Below, piece by piece: positions 61,001-64,000 of a stretch of 64,000 nucleotides of DNA (positions are counted from its first letter, which is position 1; every line of letters begins with the position of its first letter). Made by a program: the position numbers and the translations under genes. Origin of the DNA: Aptenodytes patagonicus (lineage: Eukaryota; Chordata; Aves; Sphenisciformes; Spheniscidae); contig NC_134960.1 of NCBI RefSeq assembly GCF_965638725.1, forward strand, positions 746,501 to 810,500, written 5' to 3'. Below the pieces are notes generated by a model, which saw nothing but the letters and a program-made list of their open reading frames with translations, searched no databases and was not told the DNA's origin.

Positions 61001-64000
61001 TGGGCCAAGGGCAGCCAGAGATCATGAGCCCAAACCCGTGTGGGTTTCGGTGCTGAGGAAATGCCTGCGGTGCCTTTGACTGCTGCAGAGCACGCTGCCT
61101 CTCCCAGAGAAGCCTTTCCCCCTCTCTCTGTTTTCTGGGTGGTTGTAACTTTTTTCAACGCTGCCTCGTTTTTTCCGATTTTTCCCCGCCTCCGTTTTCT
61201 TCTCCGTCGTGCCTGAGTGAGACGTGACCCTGCTATCACCGTGCCCCCCAGGAGGTATGGCAGGCTCTCCAAGTGGCTGGAGACCAAGGTGCGTCCCCCT
61301 TGCCGCGGGGCTGGCGTGTGCCCTGCGGAGCTGCCTGCAGAGCTGTTGGGAGAGCCCAGGTGAGAAAACGCAGCGGGTAAACTCTGGGGTGTGGAACCAG
61401 AAACTCCCTCTTGCATCAGTGCAACGTGGTGCACGGTCTCTGGGTGAGATACTTTTCTCTCCTTGGCCACTCTGCCAGTAGGGATGGTCGTGGCAGATGC
61501 ACCTCAATGCCGTGTCCCCGTTCTTAGTGGATACGAGGCCGGCAGGGGAGAAAAGATTTTTTTTTTTTTTTTTGTAAATTTTTTTGGCATTTGGCATTAG
61601 CTGTGCTAGGGCAGCCATCCAATACATCTGAGTCTCCCTCCGTACAAAACAAAGAAGCAAATTAAAAATATGTACATGTGTGTGAGGAAGCAATTCAAAG
61701 CATCTCTTCATAGCTGGGAGAAATGCACACTATAATTATCTTAAATGAGCTAGTTATAACTTCCTTGTTATTGGCAGTGGATTAATGTAAGACCACACAC
61801 TCACAGCACTGGTATTTAAAAAAAAAAAAAAAGACAAGAAAAAGTGTGTGAGGCCGGCTGTGCTGGGCGGTCACCAGGGAGAGACATTAAAAATTGTCAG
61901 GAAAGGAGGAAAGCCAAGCCAGGGAGTGCAGCGAAGAGGAGAGATTTCTGATGGAGGCTGTGAACACCTGTAAACCTTGTCCCAGGCAGCTCCACTTAAA
62001 GCCAGCCTGAGGAGCAGCACGGCCCCGCGGTGACAACATCTCTGCACAAGCAGACTGAACCGCTGCCTGCGATACCCTACAGTGAGCGTGAGGACGAGGC
62101 TGTCTTGGGACGTCCCTGCACTTGGGACTCATTTACTCCTTCACCCATTTCCAAGCAAGCCTCACTGCAAACAACTTCAGCGAGACACAGCTAACGATGT
62201 CAGATGGGATCCTCCTGTTTCCCAGACGCTCTGACTTCACCAACGTCCACGACTGCATAGATGAACACGTGGGATGAGTGACAAATTAAGCCTTGGAGTA
62301 GCTTATTGCTGTTGATGTCCAGGGGTGCTTCCTTCTGATTTACTGCAAGCCAAAGGGAGGACAGCAGGAGCTGTTTTGGCAGGAGTGAGCCCCAGGAACG
62401 CTGCCTGCTGTGGACATCCCCGTCCCTGCACCACTGCCCAACAGCAGCATTGGGCCTGGCCCCCCTAAACCTCAGCGGGCGCCCTGCTAACTCCAACAGT
62501 GGAGGCAGACCCGTGGGGCTGAGGAGGCTGCTGGCAGATGGATCAGGAATGGCCTCAGACGGGTTTGGACCTGCACCCGTGTGGTTTCCCAGCTCTGATT
62601 TTCATAACTCCGCACAGGGAATGCCCTGGAGTTGCTCTTCGCTGCGCCTTGTCCCTCGAAGGCAGACAGCCACCCCAAGCATGCAGTCTCCTCCCATACC
62701 GGCTGAATGTCTTTGCAGTAAATACCAAGGGCCTGATCCTGATCTGGGTTTCATGGGTGTCGCCCCACGTGCAGGGAGGCAGTCACTCCTCAGGACCTTG
62801 CGCAGGCGAACCAGCTCAGACGTGGGATGTCCCTTGTGCGTAAGTCCCGGCCCCCCGAGCTGGAGCGGTGGCGGTACTGCCAGGGCTGTCCCACCCTGGA
62901 AGAAGCCGACGGACCAGAAACAGACCCAGGACACTGCAAATGAGCTGTGACAAGCCAGGCCAGCCCCAGCCGTGTCACCTGGAAAGTCTGAGGGGATGGA
63001 GATGGTGCTGAGGGGAGACGTGGTCATCCTTGGTGCATGGTCTGCAGGGCCCATGTGGGAGGCAGTGCAGCCCCTTGCTCTGTGCGAGCTGTGCCTTCCT
63101 CTCCCGCCCCCTGGCACTGCATTATTTGTGCAGAAGAGATAAATATCCGTGCTGTGCAGAGGCAGCGATATTTCTGTAGATACACGATTTCTGTAACACA
63201 TAACAGCCTCCTTGGGAGGAACAATTTATTTCTAGGATAGTGCCAGGAAGAAGAGAAATCCAGTCCTGGATGTCTTCCAGTTTGATTTTTCTCCCACTAG
63301 GTACTGAGGGTTCAGTTTACAAGTGTTTTTTGATTATTTTTTATTTTGGAGCCGTTTGGAGCAGGACTGGCATCGGTCAGAGGGGACTGGCACACAGGTG
63401 TGCTGCACGGGGCGGCATCAGGGGTGCCGGAGCCAGGATTCGCCAGGACTTGCTCTTCAGGGAAACATCAAATTGGATCCTGCAAACCTCTAACTCCGTT
63501 GTGCCGGCTCTACACCTAGGTAGCAGGAGCCCAAGTACAGCCTAAATATTAAACTATACTGAGGTGCTCGAAAGAACCCCCCACCCAGAAAGCTGCCACT
63601 GCGGAGCAAAGAAGGGTCAATACCAAAGGATGGAGGAAGCTTTTCCTACCAACCCTATCTCCTTTTCTTTAAAGAACTGCACGATGTGAAGAGATGGTAT
63701 GCAGTAGGTGAGGGCACATTTCATTGCCCAAGATCCACACGTGAGCACTAGAGGAGTACCAGGGTGGCTGAAGAAATGTTATAGTGTCTTCACTCTCGAC
63801 TGTGGCCCAGGGTGACCTGCATCTTCAGTGCAGGGACCCCCACAGCGCAGGGACCCGCTGTTCCACAGCACACATGGAAATACCCAGACTATCCGATGTC
63901 TGTAGGAAATGGAAAGCTTGTGTCCTGACCCCACCGTGCAGGTGGTGAGGGTGGTGAGGGCAAGATGGCCAGCGGTCCCCGCTCTCAGGGATGGTACGTG
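55057..64000 (-). other. SH3RF2: SH3RF2 intron to the window edge
   Basis: The RING-finger exon (C3HC4 cysteines) should lie upstream on this strand. I see no Cys/His pattern of that kind here, so it is beyond 64 kb. The stretch holds an old CR1 tail (56.2 kb), T and A runs (about 61557 and 61818) and chance open frames in GC-rich sequence. Confidence 0.55.
56195..56302 (+). mobile_element. CR1 3' tail with (TTCTA)n repeat
   Basis: The stretch 'gaaccagatgatcattgtag', followed by 'gtcccttccaactgaaat', is the CR1 3' UTR end. It runs into TTCTA repeats at about 56272-56302, a common form of the CR1 terminus. Only the last hundred or so bases of the element are present. Confidence 0.8.

Noticed and set aside
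61022..61711. 229-codon open frame on the minus strand
   Set aside because: It contains translated homopolymer (a Lys run from the T tract), no domain and no splice or conservation signal that I can see.

Overview
The window is vertebrate nuclear DNA with split genes, long introns and GT-AG junctions, and it looks avian. The bird signals are CR1 LINE fragments ending in the CR1-type 3' tail, two solo LTRs of a type common in bird genomes, and compact introns. The species cannot be named from the sequence. Two protein-coding genes are recognisable, converging tail to tail, with a probable relic of a third gene between them. The order LARS1 - PLAC8L1 - SH3RF2 with these orientations is what I remember of human 5q32, so this is conserved synteny.

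Plus strand, 1 to about 13.3 kb: the last eleven coding exons of LARS1 (cytosolic leucyl-tRNA synthetase), running from the KMSKS signature through the anticodon-binding and C-terminal domains to the stop at 13118-13120 and a poly(A) signal at 13299. All junctions keep the frame, giving 460 codons plus stop. A decayed CR1 (about 7987-8960) lies in one intron.

13.3-30.1 kb: intergenic DNA. At about 18.48-18.66 kb there is a short piece with the PLAC8-family signature on the plus strand, exactly where PLAC8L1 is expected; it looks like a relic. A 5'-truncated solo LTR sits at 27.4-28.0 kb.

Minus strand, 30.15 kb to the right edge: the 3' part of SH3RF2 (RING/SH3 E3 ligase family, PP1 regulatory subunit). 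Its terminal exon with a KTVRF PP1-docking motif, two linker exons, the third SH3 domain, the linker with the [15 protein letters not shown] block, and the first SH3 domain plus the start of the second are intact. The exon for the second half of SH3-2 survives only as a damaged copy at 51367-51455: seven bases short, the conserved Trp lost and no GT donor. A short linking exon expected between 37.3 and 49.1 kb was not found with confidence. The RING exon must lie beyond 64 kb. SH3RF2 introns also hold a fairly young CR1 copy (42.5-43.55 kb), an older CR1 tail (56.2 kb), a solo LTR (54.1-54.65 kb) and a perfect 14-bp hairpin (48.18 kb).

I found no CRISPR array, operon, RNA gene or novel multi-gene system. 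The observation most worth following is the apparent loss of one SH3 exon in an otherwise conserved SH3RF2.
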